64,000 nucleotides of DNA from an uncultured Propionibacteriaceae bacterium (GTDB lineage: Bacteria > Actinomycetota > Actinomycetes > Propionibacteriales > Propionibacteriaceae): contig CAMDZW010000011.1 in assembly GCA_945911015.1 (NCBI GenBank), positions 1 through 64,000 of the forward strand. The letters run 5' to 3'. The notes below the pieces were generated by a model that saw only the letters and a program-made list of their open reading frames with translations, did not search any database and was not told the origin of the DNA. Below, in pieces: positions 52,717 through 62,134 of this stretch. A program made the position numbers and the translations under genes. Numbering within the stretch: position 1 is the stretch's first letter; every line of letters starts with the position of its first letter.

Positions 52717-54492
52717 TTATGCGGACGGGCTCAGGAGGCCGTCGGCCCAACGGAACAGATCATCCACCAGTGGCGACCCCGGCGCCACCACTCCCATGTG
52801 GGTGTAGCCCGGATATTCGTGTGCCTCGAGCAGAGCCGACCGGGAGCCCAGTCGTTCCACGAAGCTTCGCTGCATGGTGATCGGCACGACTTCGTCGTCG
52901 GTCCCCTGTCCGAGGAACAGGGGGGCCGTCCCAGGGTCCCGGGCAATGTTGTGCACGAGCCGCTGCCGTACCGGCCCCGGACCAAGATCCAAGGAGTAGA
53001 GCGGTTGGCCGTGACTGATGACCGATGCGGTGAGAATCGACACCAACATGGTGGTGTCGGTCGCACAGCGTGAGGCATAGGCCTCGACAAATCCCCGTCC
53101 CGCAGGGTGGACCATCGATTCCAGGGTCATCTCGGGGTACTCGTTGCTGTAGGGCACCAACACATAGGAGGTGATCACGCCAGACACTGCGGAACTGGAC
53201 CGCGATGTGACACCGATCGCCAGCGTGAGCGGATCGACGGCGGCGGACAGGGCAGCGACACCGAGGACGTGCAGTTCCGGCGCGTATTCCGCAGCGAGCT
53301 GTCCGGCCCACAGGGAGGCGTGGCCACCTTGGGAGTGTCCCCACAAGAACACATCGTTGGAGGCGTTGAAGTCGTCGATCGAGCGCACGGCGCGGACCGC
53401 ATCAAGGACGGCTCGACCTTCGCCTTCGCCGATCAGATAGGGATAACGACCGCGTGTCCCTTGACCGGGATAGTCGGTGGCCACGACGATCCACCCCCGT
53501 GCCATCGCCTCCCCGATGCCTGGAATTGCCTCCTCCGAGAGGGCATTGTCCTTCAGGCTGGGAGCACATTCGACCGCAACCCCGGTGGTGCCGTGCTGCC
53601 AGGCCAGGACGACGCGGTCCCCGTCGTGGTCCCGGTCCGGGACCGCGGCCACGGCGCTGGCCACCGTGACCGATCCGTCCTCCCGTGTCGTCGAGTAGAG
53701 CAGCCGCACGGCGCGAGCCCCCTCCGGGGCTTGCCCGTCGTACGGTGCGACCCGCAGGAGTGTCCCTGGCGCGGACGGGACCTCAGCATGCCATTCATAG
53801 AAATCATCGGGTGTGTCGACGCTGGCCCGCAGGGCCACCGACAGAACCAGCAGCAAGCACCCCACCAGCACCAGGAGAACCGATGCCACTGAGCTCACCG
53901 CGCCAGCCACGCGGCCCAGCCCCCTCTCCGACCGGTGCCCCCTCTCCGACCGGTGTCCCCGCTCCGACCGGTACTGGCGTACGGCCCTGGTCAGAAACAC
54001 CACCCCGACGGCCAGCACCGCAATGTCAAAGACGTACGCCGTGACCACCAGTCCGACATCGGCCCACAACAGGCACACCGCACCCCACACGAGCACAACC
54101 ACACCACCCAGGATCGGCAACCGTCGCACCATCGGGTGCCGACGGTCGAAGGCGATGGCCACCCACGCGCCCAGGGCCAGGACGGCAACCAGCGGCCCCC
54201 AGGTCGGCAGCACCAGCAGGGGAATGTGTATCCACAGCACCAGCGCGGCGGCGCCGCCCGCCACGACCAGACCCAGGACCCGGCTGGGCCAGGAGCGGGC
54301 GCGGACGGCCAGCACCACGCCGCCGACGAAGAGCACCGCGATGATGGTCACGGTGAGGACCATCAGGCTCATCAGGGGTTCGGTGGCCAGGAAGAGCGCG
54401 GCCGCCACCAGCGCGGCACCGCACAGCCCCAGTGCGACGCGGTGAAGTGTTGGCCCGGAGCCGGTCAGTACTGCGCGTGGGGAATCAGTCAC
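52717..54492 (-). CDS. Membrane protein fused to secretory-lipase-type hydrolase
   Basis: 591 residues. The N-terminal 220 residues hold about eight hydrophobic helices and an arginine-rich repeat (RSERGHRSERGHRSERG, 175-191). The C-terminal part (about 225-591) is an alpha/beta hydrolase of the secretory lipase (LIP) type with AWQHGTTGVAVECAPS, ATDYPGQGTRG, nucleophile GHSQGGH (Ser387), and late Asp-His (TDDEVVPI and GYTHMG). LIP proteins are normally secreted without such a membrane domain, so this is a fusion that would tether the lipase to the outer face of the membrane. Confidence 0.85.
   Translation of the reverse strand: MTDSPRAVLTGSGPTLHRVALGLCGAALVAAALFLATEPLMSLMVLTVTIIAVLFVGGVVLAVRARSWPSRVLGLVVAGGAAALVLWIHIPLLVLPTWGPLVAVLALGAWVAIAFDRRHPMVRRLPILGGVVVLVWGAVCLLWADVGLVVTAYVFDIAVLAVGVVFLTRAVRQYRSERGHRSERGHRSERGLGRVAGAVSSVASVLLVLVGCLLLVLSVALRASVDTPDDFYEWHAEVPSAPGTLLRVAPYDGQAPEGARAVRLLYSTTREDGSVTVASAVAAVPDRDHDGDRVVLAWQHGTTGVAVECAPSLKDNALSEEAIPGIGEAMARGWIVVATDYPGQGTRGRYPYLIGEGEGRAVLDAVRAVRSIDDFNASNDVFLWGHSQGGHASLWAGQLAAEYAPELHVLGVAALSAAVDPLTLAIGVTSRSSSAVSGVITSYVLVPYSNEYPEMTLESMVHPAGRGFVEAYASRCATDTTMLVSILTASVISHGQPLYSLDLGPGPVRQRLVHNIARDPGTAPLFLGQGTDDEVVPITMQRSFVERLGSRSALLEAHEYPGYTHMGVVAPGSPLVDDLFRWADGLLSPSA
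53920..53970. repeat. 18-bp in-frame tandem repeat inside the lipase fusion
   Basis: Three near-identical 18-bp units (CTCTCCGACCGGTGCCCC and variants on the plus strand) encode RSERGH repeats in the cytoplasmic loop between membrane helices. Being a multiple of three, copy number can change without a frameshift. Confidence 0.8.
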
Positions 54493-54552
54493 ATCCGGGA
54501 CCGTTGGCTCCCTGATCCAGGAGGAACGACGGTGACGTTCCCACTCGACGCG

Positions 54553-55113
54553 TCAACGGACTCCCCCTGCGTCGTCCACCACCAGATCAGCCTTGCCGAT
54601 GGCGAACCGGTACGGCAGGCCTGCGGCCTCGATGGCCTCCTTCGCGCCGGTGTCGCGGTCGACGATCACAGCAACGCCGACGACCTCGGCACCAGCCGCA
54701 CGCAACGCCTCGACCGCGGTCAGCACCGATCCGCCGGTGGTGGAGGTGTCCTCGACGGCCAGCACCTTGCGTCCCACGATGTCGGGACCCTCGATGAGAC
54801 GCTGCAGTCCGTGGGTCTTGTTGGCCTTGCGGACGACAAACGCGTCAAGCCGGTCACCGGCAGCGGCCGCCGCGTGCAGCAGGGAAGCGGCGACCGGGTC
54901 GGCGCCCAGGGTGAGACCTCCGGCGGCGGCATAGTCCCAGTCGGCGGTGAGTTCGCGCATCACACGTCCCACCAGCGGGGCGGCCTCACCGTCAAGGCTG
55001 ATCCGGCGCATGTCGATGTAGTAGTCGGACTCCTGGCCCGAGGAGAGAGTGACCCGCTGCCGTACGACGGCGCGTTCGTTGACCAGTTCAGTCAGTCGTG
55101 CAAGATCGTCCAT
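54553..55113 (-). CDS. pyrE: Orotate phosphoribosyltransferase
   Basis: Attaches orotate to PRPP in pyrimidine synthesis. 186 residues with SSGQESDYYIDMR, FVVRKANKTHG and the PRPP loop VLAVEDTSTTGGSVLTAVEAL. ATG 55113 gives the conserved start. It lies 11 bases behind the sortase gene, an unusual partnership, and no other pyrimidine genes are near. Confidence 0.95.
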   Translation of the reverse strand: MDDLARLTELVNERAVVRQRVTLSSGQESDYYIDMRRISLDGEAAPLVGRVMRELTADWDYAAAGGLTLGADPVAASLLHAAAAAGDRLDAFVVRKANKTHGLQRLIEGPDIVGRKVLAVEDTSTTGGSVLTAVEALRAAGAEVVGVAVIVDRDTGAKEAIEAAGLPYRFAIGKADLVVDDAGGVR

Positions 55114-55124
55114 GATGCAGAACT

Positions 55125-55952
55125 CTACTTGTTCTGCACGTCCACGAGATGGCCGAAGCCGACCGAGCGGTCCGGCGAATGGAACAGGTCCTGACAGGTG
55201 GTGAGGGTGATCAGTGCCTGGCTGGGCTCCTCGCCCTGCTTGCCGGGCACCGGGTCCAGAACCCAACCCCCGTCACTTGCGTCGACGGTCAGCTCCGAGG
55301 GAGGGACGTCGATGACATAGGTGTAGATCGCGTCCCGCGTCTCCACGATGATCTCGTCGCCCTTCTGGATCTCGAGCAGACGGCGGAACGGTTCGCCTCG
55401 AGTGATGCGGTGTCCGGCGACCGAGAAGTTGCCGATCTCACCCGGGGCGACGGCCTGGTCATAGATGCCCACACCACTGGACAGAGCGTCGTCGGAGATG
55501 CCGGGGATGAGTGGAACCTCGAAGTCGGGGCCGAAGCGCGGGATCCGCAGCAGCGCCACGGCTCGGGCGTCACGTGCATCCGAATCCCCGCTGCCACCGG
55601 CCGGATCCGCTTCCTGGGACCCGGAGTTGTCGCCCTGGTCGTCGGCCGGTGGGTTCTCCCATTCCTGGCGGAGCTTGTCCTTCTCGTCCTCGAACCGCTT
55701 CTCGGCGATGACATTGGTGCCGACGTACTGGTAACCGACCCAGCCGAGTACGCCGACCCCGATCAGCATCAGACACAGGCCAAGGATCAGCGGGACTCGA
55801 CGACCGCGACCCGTAGTGCGGCGGGGCTTCTGCTCGCCGGCATCATCGGCGGCATCTGCGTCATCGGCAGCGGCTGAGTCCTCTCCGGCGAAAAGGTCGT
55901 CGGAGAGGTCGGAGTCAGGCCGGTCATCCTGCGGGTCAGGCATACCGTCCAT
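55125..55952 (-). CDS. Class E sortase
   Basis: 275-residue membrane-anchored transpeptidase that attaches proteins to the cell wall. A disordered acidic N-terminus, one helix (about 53-76), an acidic linker and the catalytic barrel: His181 (VAGHRIT), Cys253 (LITLTTC) and Arg262 (DRSVG). Class E enzymes in high-GC Gram-positives recognise LAXTG signals; none of the proteins here carries one that I can see. ATG at 55952 or 55943. Upstream of pyrE in the same transcript. Confidence 0.93.
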   Translation of the reverse strand: MDGMPDPQDDRPDSDLSDDLFAGEDSAAADDADAADDAGEQKPRRTTGRGRRVPLILGLCLMLIGVGVLGWVGYQYVGTNVIAEKRFEDEKDKLRQEWENPPADDQGDNSGSQEADPAGGSGDSDARDARAVALLRIPRFGPDFEVPLIPGISDDALSSGVGIYDQAVAPGEIGNFSVAGHRITRGEPFRRLLEIQKGDEIIVETRDAIYTYVIDVPPSELTVDASDGGWVLDPVPGKQGEEPSQALITLTTCQDLFHSPDRSVGFGHLVDVQNK

Positions 55953-56054
55953 TATGTCCTACTCACAAGACCCCCATAAGGAGTCAGAGGCGACTCACGA
56001 GCCCCAATGATGCCGGGGTCGACCCGGCTCGGCATGCCTGACCGATCCCAATGC

Positions 56055-56885
56055 TCAGCTGAACATGCCACGGCCGTGGACCGGGGTGTCGTAGTCGTCG
56101 ATGTCTCGGATCGGCGAGGCGCCGGTGACGAACCTTTTCCAGGTGCTTCCGTGGAGGAGTCGGTACGGGAAGACGCCGCGCGACGCCTTGGCCTGGAGGG
56201 CGTCGATCGGCAGTGGAGCCGCGCTGCCCAACAGGATGATGTTGCCGACGCGACGGCCCTTCACGGTGGCGGGCTCGGCCGACAGGCAGGTGTGGCCGAA
56301 GGTCTCGGCCAGGCCGGCGGCAGCACGGCGGGCGAAGTCGAAGGGTGCCTTGTCGGTGAGGTTCCACATGATCGTGCCAGTGCCGACCAGGACTCGGGCG
56401 ACGTCGGCGAGGAATTCGGCGGTGGCCAGTTCGGGCGGGACCTTCGATCCGATGAACGCGTCGACGATGACGATGTCGGCATAGTCGTCACGCATGGCAG
56501 CAATCCCGGAGCGGCCGTCAGTGGCGCGGACCTTGATCCCGGAGTTGCGGGCCAACGGGACAGTCTGGCGGACCCGTTCGGTCAGGTCGGCGTCGGGTTC
56601 GAGGACGATCTGTGCCGAGGAGGGTCGGGTGTGGGCAACGTAGCGGGCCAGGGTCATGCCGGCGCCGCCGACGTGGATGACGCGCAGCCGCTCACCGTCC
56701 GGAGCGTGAACGTCGATGGCATCAGCGATCCGTTGCACGTAGTCGAACTCGAGTCGGGTCGGGTCGTCCGGGTCGATCCAGGACTGTTCGGTGCCGTTGA
56801 CCATGATCGACCATGCACCTGGGAAGTCGAGGTCGCGGACCAGGTGGGGGCGGTCCCGCTCGTCCTCGTCGCAGTTGTCTGTCAC
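56055..56885 (-). CDS. Spermidine-synthase-like (fused-type) protein
   Basis: 276-residue protein with a Rossmann methyltransferase-like fold. RVIHVGGAGMTLARYVAHTRPSSAQIVLEPD is the cofactor loop and DYADIVIVDAF the later strand, as in the spermidine-synthase-like proteins common in actinobacteria. The polyamine-binding aspartate pattern is incomplete, so the actual reaction is open. GTG 56885 begins MTDNCDEDER; the frame further upstream overlaps the next gene. Confidence 0.8.
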   Translation of the reverse strand: MTDNCDEDERDRPHLVRDLDFPGAWSIMVNGTEQSWIDPDDPTRLEFDYVQRIADAIDVHAPDGERLRVIHVGGAGMTLARYVAHTRPSSAQIVLEPDADLTERVRQTVPLARNSGIKVRATDGRSGIAAMRDDYADIVIVDAFIGSKVPPELATAEFLADVARVLVGTGTIMWNLTDKAPFDFARRAAAGLAETFGHTCLSAEPATVKGRRVGNIILLGSAAPLPIDALQAKASRGVFPYRLLHGSTWKRFVTGASPIRDIDDYDTPVHGRGMFS

Positions 56886-56931
56886 TGCCCGAGCGTATCG
56901 AACCAGGCCGGCCGCGTGGCGATCAATGGCG

Positions 56932-57630
56932 TCAGTCGCTGTCGAGCGTGGTCGCGGTGCCAAGGTCGCGCCACCGTTCGGCAAAGTCCTTGGCCTCCTT
57001 GAGGCCGAGACCGGTCGATTCCCGAACCTTCTTGATCGCCTGGATGAGTTTGTCCTCGGCGAGGAGCTTGCCGATCTCGAGGCGGTCGAGGTCATGGATG
57101 GTGGTCGTGTCGAGGCTGTCCGGCGGCAGGATGACCGGCCCGGTCATCGGCATGGTGTCGCGGTGGCCGTGGGGAGGCGCCGGGAAGGATGTCGGCCCAA
57201 AGGTGGTGTCATCGTCGACATTGCCGAGGGCGCCGTGGTCGCGCCACCGTTCGGCGTACTCCTTGGCTTCCCTGAGTCCAAGACCGGTCGATTCGCGAAC
57301 CAATTTGATCGCGGCGATCAGCTGCCGATCAGCCAACAGGCGACCGATCTCGGTGCGGGTGGCGTCGCTCAGGTCGCTGGTGTCCATGGCGTCGGGCGGC
57401 AGGACAACCTGGCCCGATGTCGCGCGCGGTTTGGATGCGTTGTTGCGGTCCGGAACGGCCGGGAACGGCGCGTTGTCATCGGTGAGCGCCGGGTCGGTTG
57501 TGCTGCCAGCCACTTGGTTGCGGCGGCGCAGCGAGGAGACGGCGACGATGACGCCGACCGCGATGCCTCCACCGAAGAGCAACGCGAGCACCACCGCGAT
57601 GACGGCGATCTCCGCCGGACCGATGTTCAT
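56932..57630 (-). CDS. Membrane protein with duplicated L7/L12 C-terminal-like domain
   Basis: 232 residues. One N-terminal helix (about 8-33), a linker, then two copies of a 58-residue unit (74-131 and 164-222): VLPPD..DT...LEIG.LLA...LI.AIK.VRESTGLGL.EAK.FAERWRD. The core ..AIK.VRE.TGLGLKEAK... equals the helical hairpin of ribosomal protein L7/L12, the part that recruits translation factors. A membrane-bound tandem copy is not a ribosomal protein; its partner is unknown. It is divergent from a gene with a third diverged copy. Confidence 0.75.
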   Translation of the reverse strand: MNIGPAEIAVIAVVLALLFGGGIAVGVIVAVSSLRRRNQVAGSTTDPALTDDNAPFPAVPDRNNASKPRATSGQVVLPPDAMDTSDLSDATRTEIGRLLADRQLIAAIKLVRESTGLGLREAKEYAERWRDHGALGNVDDDTTFGPTSFPAPPHGHRDTMPMTGPVILPPDSLDTTTIHDLDRLEIGKLLAEDKLIQAIKKVRESTGLGLKEAKDFAERWRDLGTATTLDSD

Positions 57631-57678
57631 GGCCTCACCCTAACCGGGCTCTGCTCACCACTCGGGCACAATGTGGCC

Positions 57679-58206
57679 ATGGCGCTCCTCGAGATCCTCG
57701 CCACCATCGCCTTCATCGGGCTCGTGTGTGTCGCTGCTGTGTTCCGCTTCAAGCATCAATCCGCCCAACTGCACGCCCGCGGCGACATGGAGTTGCCTGG
57801 CCATGAAGCGATCCTCGCCCGCGCTCGCGCTCGGACGGCGCAGCGAGGCGCGCTGATGATCGAACCACCTCGCAACCTGGCTCGCAAGGTCTACGACAAC
57901 GACCGCCAGGCGATCGGTGAGGCGTTGGCAGAACGCCGTCTCGACGACGCGATCGCGCTCTACCGAGATGCGACGAAGTGCACATCGATGACTGCGAACC
58001 GGGTGATCAACCGTTGGATGGCCCAAGGCCGACGGGTCAGGGTCGAGCCCGATCCGGCGCTCGGTTCGGTTCGTCGGCCGTCGGGCCAGGAGCCGACAAT
58101 GCTGCCGACGGTCACTGATCCCGTACGAGATCGTCGGGTTGGCGACGGATCGGCGTGGCCGACTCTGCCCGAGCGGAACCAGGAACGGTTCCACTCGGGC
58201 GAGTGA
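57679..58206 (+). CDS. Membrane-anchored hypothetical protein with diverged L7/L12-like hairpin
   Basis: 175 residues. An N-terminal helix (4-22) precedes a basic segment and IGEALAERRLDDAIALYRDATKCTSMTANRVINRWM (79-114), which follows the same spacing as the repeats of the divergent gene (IGKLLAEDKLIQAIKKVRESTGLGLKEAKDFAERW). The rest is low-complexity and basic. Starts 48 bases from its divergent neighbour; ATG 57679. I infer a shared ancestry and probably a shared function, unknown. Confidence 0.65.
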   Translation: MALLEILATIAFIGLVCVAAVFRFKHQSAQLHARGDMELPGHEAILARARARTAQRGALMIEPPRNLARKVYDNDRQAIGEALAERRLDDAIALYRDATKCTSMTANRVINRWMAQGRRVRVEPDPALGSVRRPSGQEPTMLPTVTDPVRDRRVGDGSAWPTLPERNQERFHSGE

Positions 58207-58207
58207 G

Positions 58208-60790
58208 TCAGTCGTCGACGATCGTCAGTGCATCCCCGGCCTCGTTGAGGTCGAACCGGACGGTGTCGCCCTCGGAGACCTCACCGGCCAGCACCCGGCG
58301 GGCGAGCAGGTCTTCGATGGTGTTCTGGACCAGGCGTCGCAGTGGACGTGCCCCGTACACCGGGTCGAAACCTGCCAGTCCAAGCCAGTCCTGAGCTGCT
58401 TGGCTGACCTCGACACTGATCCGTCGGTCGGCGAGCCGCTGGTTGAGCCGGCCCAGATTGATCGTGACGATCTGGGCAAGCTCGTCGGCATGGAGTGCGT
58501 CGAAGAGGACGACATCGTCGAGGCGGTTGAGGAACTCCGGCTTGAACGCATTGCGCACCACATTCATCACCGACTCCCGCTTGACCTCATCGTTCAGCTT
58601 CGGATCGGCGAGGTACTGCGAGCCGAGGTTCGAGGTGAGGATGAGCAGGACATTGCGGAAGTCGACCGTACGCCCTTGGCCGTCGGTGAGGCGACCGTCG
58701 TCGAGGACCTGCAACAAGATGTTGAAGATCTCCGGGTGCCCCTTCTCGACCTCGTCGAGCAGGACGACCGAGTAGGGACGACGCCGGACGGCTTCGGTGA
58801 GCTGACCGCCTTCCTCGTATCCGACATAGCCCGGAGGTGCCCCCACCAGACGGGCGACCGAGTGTTTCTCGGAGTACTCACTCATGTCGATGCGGATCAT
58901 GGCGCGTTCGTCGTCGAAGAGGAACTCGGCCAAGGCCTTGGCGAGTTCGGTCTTGCCGACACCGGTCGGGCCCAGGAAGAGGAACGATCCAGTCGGCCGA
59001 TTCGGGTCGGAGATGCCGGCCCGGGATCGCCGTACGGCATCGCTGACCGCTTGGACCGCGGTGCGCTGGCCGATGAGGCGTTCGCCGAGGCGATCTTCCA
59101 TGTGGAGCAGCTTCTCGCTCTCGCCCTGCATCAGTCTCCCGACCGGGATGCCGGTCCAGTTGGCGACGACCTCGGCGATGTCGTGGGAGCTGACCTCCTC
59201 ACGCACCATCGAGTCCGGACGGGTCTCGGCCTCGGCCGCGTGGGCCATCTGCTCTTCCAGGGCAGGGATCTGGCCGTAGAGCAGCTCCGAGGCCCGGGCC
59301 AGGTCACCGTCGCGCTGGGCACGGTCGGCCTCGGTACGAAGACGATCGATCTCCTCACGCAGGTCACCGACTCGGTTGAGGGAGGATTTCTCGTCCTCCC
59401 ACCGTTGTTCGAGGGAACGGAGCTCCTCGTTGGCGTCGGCCAGTTCGGAGTTCAACCGGTTCAGTCGCTCAACGCTGGCGGGATCGGTCTCCTTCGCCAG
59501 GGCGAGCTGTTCCATCGTCATCCGGTCGACCTGGCGCCGGAGCTGGTCGATCTCCTCCGGCGAGGAGTCGATCTCCATCCGCAGCCGGGATGCGGCCTCG
59601 TCGATCAGGTCGATCGCCTTGTCCGGCAGCTGTCGGGCGGTGATGTAGCGATGGGACAGGCTCGCGGCGGCAACCAGGGCCGAGTCGGTGATCGCGACCT
59701 TGTGGTGCGCCTCGTACCGCTCGCGCAGGCCACGCAGGATGGCGATGGTGTCCTCGACGCTGGGCTCGCCGACCAGGACCTGCTGGAAGCGACGCTCCAG
59801 GGCGGGGTCCTTCTCGATCCGTTCGCGGTACTCGTCCAAGGTGGTGGCACCGATCATGCGGAGCTCACCGCGAGCCAGCATCGGCTTGAGCATGTTGCCA
59901 GCGTCCATGGACGAGTCCCCGGAGGCTCCGGCACCGACCACGGTGTGCAGCTCGTCGATGAAGGTGATGATCTGGCCCTCGGCGTCACGGATCTCGGTGA
60001 GGACGGACTTGAGCCGTTCCTCGAACTCGCCGCGGTACTTGGCACCGGCAACCATGGCCGACAGGTCGAGGCTGATCAGACGGCGCCCCCGCAGCGAGTC
60101 GGGGACGTCCCCGGCGACGAGTCGCTGGGCGAGGCCCTCGACGACGGCGGTCTTGCCGACACCGGGTTCGCCGATCAGGACCGGGTTGTTCTTGGTACGG
60201 CGGGCGAGGACCTGGACGACGCGTCGGATCTCGGAGTCGCGGCCGATGACCGGGTCGAGCTTGCCCTCGCGGGCATGTTCGGTGAGGTCCACGCCGTACT
60301 GGTCGAGGGCAGAGCTGGTGGCTTCGGACTCCTGGCTGGTGACCCGCTTGGAGCCGCGGATGCTGTTGAACGCCTCGATGATCTTCTCTGCGGTGGCGCC
60401 GGCGTTGGTGAGGATCTTCTTGGCCGGCGAGTCGATCGTGGCCAGCGAGATCAGCAGGTGTTCGGTGGCGACGAACTGGTCACCGAGCTGTTCGGCGCGA
60501 GTCTCGGCGTCGGCGTGGACACGAGCGATCGCACCCGACATGGTCGGCTGGGAGACCGATGTTCCCTTGGCCGCGGGCAGCTTCTTGATCGCGGCCGCCG
60601 CCTCGGCGTCAATCAGCTTCGGGTCGGCCCCGACCTGGGTCAGCAGCGGCGCCACAGTGTTGTCAGGGATCTGCAGCAGGGTGTGCAACAGGTGCACGGG
60701 CTCAACACTGGGGTTGCCATTGTTCAGCGCCTCGCGCACTCCGGCCGAGACCGCGTCCCGGCTCATGGTCGTCAGCTTGTTTGCGTCCAT
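58208..60790 (-). CDS. clpB: ATP-dependent disaggregase ClpB
   Basis: 860-residue Hsp100 chaperone that works with DnaK to rescue aggregated proteins. Order: N-domain repeats ([17 protein letters not shown]...), AAA1 with GEPGVGKTA and the DELHT box, a long coiled-coil middle domain (about 400-530), AAA2 with GPTGVGKTE, and the C-terminal domain. ATG 60790 is preferred (AGAGGA upstream, standard first residues); GTG 60811 would add seven. Two HAIR operators and a good promoter precede it, so HspR control is expected although hspR is not in the window. Confidence 0.96.
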   Translation of the reverse strand: MDANKLTTMSRDAVSAGVREALNNGNPSVEPVHLLHTLLQIPDNTVAPLLTQVGADPKLIDAEAAAAIKKLPAAKGTSVSQPTMSGAIARVHADAETRAEQLGDQFVATEHLLISLATIDSPAKKILTNAGATAEKIIEAFNSIRGSKRVTSQESEATSSALDQYGVDLTEHAREGKLDPVIGRDSEIRRVVQVLARRTKNNPVLIGEPGVGKTAVVEGLAQRLVAGDVPDSLRGRRLISLDLSAMVAGAKYRGEFEERLKSVLTEIRDAEGQIITFIDELHTVVGAGASGDSSMDAGNMLKPMLARGELRMIGATTLDEYRERIEKDPALERRFQQVLVGEPSVEDTIAILRGLRERYEAHHKVAITDSALVAAASLSHRYITARQLPDKAIDLIDEAASRLRMEIDSSPEEIDQLRRQVDRMTMEQLALAKETDPASVERLNRLNSELADANEELRSLEQRWEDEKSSLNRVGDLREEIDRLRTEADRAQRDGDLARASELLYGQIPALEEQMAHAAEAETRPDSMVREEVSSHDIAEVVANWTGIPVGRLMQGESEKLLHMEDRLGERLIGQRTAVQAVSDAVRRSRAGISDPNRPTGSFLFLGPTGVGKTELAKALAEFLFDDERAMIRIDMSEYSEKHSVARLVGAPPGYVGYEEGGQLTEAVRRRPYSVVLLDEVEKGHPEIFNILLQVLDDGRLTDGQGRTVDFRNVLLILTSNLGSQYLADPKLNDEVKRESVMNVVRNAFKPEFLNRLDDVVLFDALHADELAQIVTINLGRLNQRLADRRISVEVSQAAQDWLGLAGFDPVYGARPLRRLVQNTIEDLLARRVLAGEVSEGDTVRFDLNEAGDALTIVDD

Positions 60791-60822
60791 CGAGTCCTCT
60801 GAATCACTCACGCAGACCCGGG

Positions 60823-60843
60823 GTTGAGTCTGCCGGACTCAAC
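60823..60843. promoter_or_regulatory. HAIR operator 1 (HspR site)
   Basis: GTTGAGT-N7-ACTCAAC is a perfect inverted repeat with the 7-base spacing of HAIR elements (CTTGAGT-N7-ACTCAAG), differing only in the outermost base of each arm. It covers the region just after the clpB -10 box. Confidence 0.85.
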
Positions 60844-60870
60844 TATGCCATCGGAACACCCGGGGTGCAA
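60842..60870 (-). promoter_or_regulatory. Probable clpB promoter
   Basis: On the minus strand TTGCAC (60870-60865) and CATAGT (60847-60842) are spaced by 17 bases. The box positions lie between the two HAIR sites, so bound HspR would cover the promoter from both sides. Confidence 0.55.
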
Positions 60871-60876
60871 GCCAAA

Positions 60877-60897
60877 GTTGAGTGCACCACGCTCAAC
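60877..60897. promoter_or_regulatory. HAIR operator 2 (HspR site)
   Basis: GTTGAGT-N7-GCTCAAC, one mismatch from symmetry, lies 54 bp (about five turns) from HAIR 1 and just upstream of the -35 box. Confidence 0.75.
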
Positions 60898-60929
60898 CCA
60901 GCATTTGTCCTTGCGCCGCCCCAAGCACG

Positions 60930-61011
60930 CCGGCCCGCACGGCAAGGCAGGCCGGCCAGCACGGTAGGGCATGCCGGCCAGCACGGTAGGGCATGCCGGC
61001 CAGCACGGTTT
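60930..61011. repeat. 22-bp tandem repeat upstream of clpB
   Basis: About 3.7 units of CCGGCCAGCACGGTAGGGCATG: two exact copies (60952-60995), a partial third, and a degenerate first. The region 60898-61108 holds no convincing gene; it lies between clpB regulatory DNA and the end of the nucleoside hydrolase gene. Confidence 0.88.
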
Positions 61012-61108
61012 CCGACCGAACGGACGCCTCGAAACGATTCATTCACGCCTGTTGGGTCAGAATCCTTGACCGAGTGCGGTATGGATCGGGCCGAGAGCTC
61101 GGCGCTGG

Positions 61109-62068
61109 TCACCGCAACCGGGGCAGGCCCTCGCGCAGTGCGGCAAGGAGGTGGTCGACGAAGGCAACGGCGTCGGGCTGCTCGACCAGGGCGATGTTCG
61201 GCTCTCGACCCCAGCGACCCAGGCGGTCGCCGACGGTCTGGCCCCGAGTCAGGGTGCCGACGAGTTCGATGTCCACGGCGAGCGGCACCGTACGGGCCAG
61301 ATGTGGTTCGAGGGCATGGGCTGCCACGAAGGGGTCGTGGACATGCGCAAGCCAACCGAAGCCATCGGCGCGGTGAAATTCGAAGTACCAGCGGAATGCG
61401 TTAGTCAGCAGCGGAATCACCGGATGATCAGCGACCCGGCTGAGCGCTTCGAGGGTGTCGGCGCGGAAGATGACCGATTCGGTGGCATCGAGCGGGGCAA
61501 GGACCGGCAGCTGGCTGGCACTGCTGAATGCGGTGATCACCCGCTGGGCGGCTTCCGGGTCGACGGCGATGTTCCACTCGGTGGTGGGCATGGTGTTGCC
61601 GCGGTGGTTGATCGCGCCGCCCATGATGTGGAGGCGCCGCAGCAGTCGGGGCAGCTCCGGCTCGATCTCAAGGGCCAGCGCCAGGTTGGTGTGTGGGCCG
61701 ATGACCAGCCCGACAAGTTCGCCGGGATGAGCTCGGGCGGCGTCGACCCAGAGCTGGGCGCCGCTGCGCGGGTCGACCTCCCGTACGGGGTCAGCTGTCG
61801 TCGCGTGCCCCAGGCCCTGGGGGCCGTGGGTGTCGTCGGCGATCATCAGCTCGGCGACCAACGGGGTCGGATTGCCGCGCGCCACTGGAGCGTCAAGGTG
61901 CAGCAGCTCGGACAGGACGAGGTTGTTGCGCACGACAGCATCGACCCCGACATTGCCCGCAGTGGACACCAGCGCAACGATGTCGACAGCACCCCGGCAG
62001 GCGAGATAGGTGAGCGCGAGGGCATCGTCGATGCCGGTGTCACAGTCCACCAGGAATGGGATTGCCAT
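61109..62068 (-). CDS. Inosine-uridine preferring nucleoside hydrolase family protein
   Basis: 319 residues. DCDTGIDDA at the N-terminus supplies the calcium-binding aspartates, EWNIAVDPEAA and VHDPFVAA the substrate and catalytic region, as in the IUNH family that splits ribonucleosides into base and ribose. Cytoplasmic, salvage role likely. It faces the clpP pair across a 305-base gap holding a long inverted repeat. Confidence 0.92.
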   Translation of the reverse strand: MAIPFLVDCDTGIDDALALTYLACRGAVDIVALVSTAGNVGVDAVVRNNLVLSELLHLDAPVARGNPTPLVAELMIADDTHGPQGLGHATTADPVREVDPRSGAQLWVDAARAHPGELVGLVIGPHTNLALALEIEPELPRLLRRLHIMGGAINHRGNTMPTTEWNIAVDPEAAQRVITAFSSASQLPVLAPLDATESVIFRADTLEALSRVADHPVIPLLTNAFRWYFEFHRADGFGWLAHVHDPFVAAHALEPHLARTVPLAVDIELVGTLTRGQTVGDRLGRWGREPNIALVEQPDAVAFVDHLLAALREGLPRLR

Positions 62069-62134
62069 TCGTCGATCGTACGGCTGTCGATCCGACCGGT
62101 GATCGGCCAGGCGGGTGACTCACCGTGTCACCGC

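Noticed and set aside
58139-60802. Plus-strand open frame of nearly 890 codons
   Set aside because: Exact antisense of clpB, whose motifs and start signals are unambiguous.
60930-61011. Possible CRISPR array
   Set aside because: Units are head-to-tail with no spacers and no cas genes nearby; it is a simple tandem repeat.
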